From Folioceros fuciformis (Eukaryota; Anthocerotophyta; Anthocerotopsida; Anthocerotales): a DNA stretch of 64,000 bases. Positions 62,651 to 64,000 of this stretch are shown piece after piece. Position 1 is the first letter of the stretch; each line of letters begins with the position of its first letter. Location of the stretch: positions 367,530-431,529 of the forward strand of contig JBNGIO010006255.1 of the NCBI GenBank assembly GCA_049999805.1, in the 5' to 3' direction. Position numbers and translations under genes: made by a program. Under the pieces are notes generated by a model. The model searched no databases and had not been told where the DNA came from. It saw nothing but the letters and a program-made list of their open reading frames with translations.

Positions 62651-63124
62651 AGATGTCATTGAAGATTGGCTCTTATGCTTATTTTGAGGAAATGAACGTC
62701 ATATGCTCATTGACTTCCTTTGTGACAAGTAGGTATAACGTGGGACTGGGAGTAGGAATAAAAAACAAGCAAACATTGTACCTTCATTGCCCTAGAAAGC
62801 TTAGCAAGTGCACACTTTGTCTTCCTCTATCTACATTTGTAGACAAAGTCTCCTACCTCCCCTCATGCCACTCTTCCTTTAGTCTCAAAATCTCCTTCCC
62901 CATAGCTACTTGCTGGTTCCTCATTTCCTACGCCATGAACTTTGTGTTCCCCTTTAAAAACAACATTGAAGGATGAATCTTTGTTCCAATATGCTAATTA
63001 TTTTTTGTCTTCCATATGTTCTATGGGATTGCTATTTTATACCCTCAAATGACAAGTCAAATATATTTGAATTCCATAGTGCCTTAAAAGTAAGATTATG
63101 AAGTATATTTATACATCTTGCATA

Positions 63125-63198
63125 GGTTTCATGGTGTGGTTGGTTATCACGTCAGCCTAACGCACTAGAGGACCTCGGTTCGAGACCGGGTGAAGCCA
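63125..63198 (+). tRNA. tRNA-Val (anticodon AAC), possibly a decaying copy
   Basis: Acceptor stem GGTTTCA/TGAAGCC pairs fully with one G-T, discriminator A, D-arm with GGTTGGTTATCAC, loop CTAACGC with anticodon AAC, and T-arm CTCGG/CCGGG around TTCGAGA. The anticodon stem TCAGC/ACTAG has two C-A mismatches out of five, which would weaken it. Box A is GGTGTGGTTGG, and box B is intact. Either a poor functional gene or a recent pseudogene. Confidence 0.65.
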
Positions 63199-63314
63199 TA
63201 TAGGTTTGTAGATCATACGGCGACCAGTTTACCTCACTAGAACTGTTGCGGCTTCTATTGTCAAGTTATGTAGGCTCTTGGGAACATCATAGGTCCGGGC
63301 ACCTTCTAGTGTGC

Positions 63315-64000
63315 TATCGGTGATTTGGCTCGGAAGCAGGCTTCTTTGCCAGTCGCCTTTGGAGGGGTTGGTCTTTTGGCCATGGAGGGCTCTGCCCCAA
63401 CTGCCTTTCTCGGCAGCTGGGCCCTTTTAGCTCCAATTTTGGCCTCTCGTTTTTTGCTACAAGATTCCCCTATTCTTGAAAGTTTTATTTCAGGTGTTGA
63501 GGAGGGCGTTTTCCCTTTACAGGTGTCTCTTAGGCAAGCAAGGGATTCTCTACCTTTGGAGGCTCGTGAGGCTCTACCTCCTTTTCTAGGGAAGGGTTGA
63601 AGGGTCTCCAAGCTTCCCTCCTATAAAGCAATATGGCCAAGCACTAAGAGCCCTTCTTTCAAACTCATCCATCCCTAGGTCTTTTCTCAAGCTCGTATTC
63701 GATCTTGTTCAGGTAAAGGAGCGGGCTCTTGGCTTTTAGCTCGACCTTGCATCCAGGCGTTTCAAATCGCACTAGCAACTTTCGCCAGTGCGATAAGATT
63801 TCACTTAGGTTTGGCCCACCCCTTGGCTTTTTCTCTCTCTACATGCAGTTGTGGAGTTGCCATTGTCGATACAGGGTTCCATTTGGCACGTTGTCCTGTT
63901 GGGGGGGCAGCACCGCATTGCCACTTATGATGTAGTTCTAGATGTCATGTTCTCAATGGCTAGGGAGTGTGGGTTTCTTCCGTATAGGGAGCGCCCATAT
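63315..64000 (+). mobile_element. non-LTR (LINE-type) retrotransposon ORF fragment, degraded, runs off right edge
   Basis: Broken plus-strand frames give LPVAFGGVGLLAMEG..AFLGSWALLAP, resembling the region after the reverse-transcriptase palm in LINE-like proteins (LPxxxGGLGL). After stops and shifts come FHLGLAHPLAFSL, a CSCG with D-x-G-x-HLARCPVGG (zinc-binding tail) and FSMARECGFLPYRE. At least two frame breaks show it is inactive. Family assignment rests on motif order only. Confidence 0.55.

Noticed and set aside
63306-63611. minus-strand Lys/Arg-rich frame at the right edge
   Set aside because: Antisense to the recognisable non-LTR retrotransposon reading frame.

Overview
This window is nuclear DNA of a land plant. 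The evidence is spliced genes with short introns (mostly about 80-200 bp, GT-AG), plant-type TTTAGGG telomere-like repeats, a nuclear LHCII antenna gene, and many PLS-class pentatricopeptide repeat (PPR) genes. One PPR protein (17962-20499) ends in the KPAxA / DRH variant of the DYW deaminase domain (DYW:KP), the form associated with reverse U-to-C organelle RNA editing. That editing is known from hornworts, ferns and some lycophytes. Dense genes and short introns make a hornwort the best guess; Isoetes-like lycophytes or a fern are alternatives. This is inference, not proof.

Layout. 1-2.1 kb: telomere-like and other degenerate tandem repeats. 2.2-8.1 kb: mismatch-repair gene MSH6, about 21 exons, with a PIP box but no visible Tudor domain. 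8.5-11.9 kb: three tiny His/Pro-rich open reading frames, two with TATA boxes, a tRNA-Val(CAC), and an assembly gap. 12.1-14.5 kb (-): TcdA/CsdL-like tRNA t6A dehydratase. 14.7-20.5 kb: a divergent pair of intronless PPR genes, E-class on the minus strand and DYW:KP on the plus strand, sharing a 151-bp spacer. 21.5-25.2 kb: a TPR protein. 26.6-27.6 kb: LHCII. 28.3-29.6 kb: COX11. 30.4-31.9 kb: NDP kinase, with a second assembly gap in intron 1. 32.2-34.3 kb (-): membrane-anchored ubiquitin E2 (UBC32/33/34-UBE2J type). 34.9-36.9 kb: AT-rich repeats and Ty3/gypsy remains. 37.1-59.5 kb: an array of related intronless PLS-E PPR genes (six long reading frames, one broken copy, one inverted fragment) interrupted only by the tRNA methyltransferase TRM13 (55.1-56.5 kb, -). 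59.5-64 kb: minisatellite, tRNA-like sequences, an LTR and a non-LTR retrotransposon fragment.

The most unusual feature is the PPR array. Its proteins are built from an exact 312-nt (104-residue) P-L-S module repeated in tandem inside each gene, with copy number differing between paralogs. All lack a DYW catalytic domain, so they would need a deaminase supplied in trans; the DYW:KP gene about 17 kb away is a local example of such an enzyme, though no partnership is shown. The array also carries a head-to-head inverted duplication able to form hairpin RNA, a pseudogene broken by a small deletion and by an insertion that looks like a template-switch event, and a probable N-terminal frameshift.

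Both 100-N gaps are flanked by identical 47-bp sequences. They are unmerged contig ends, not missing DNA, so reading frames across them are artefactual.
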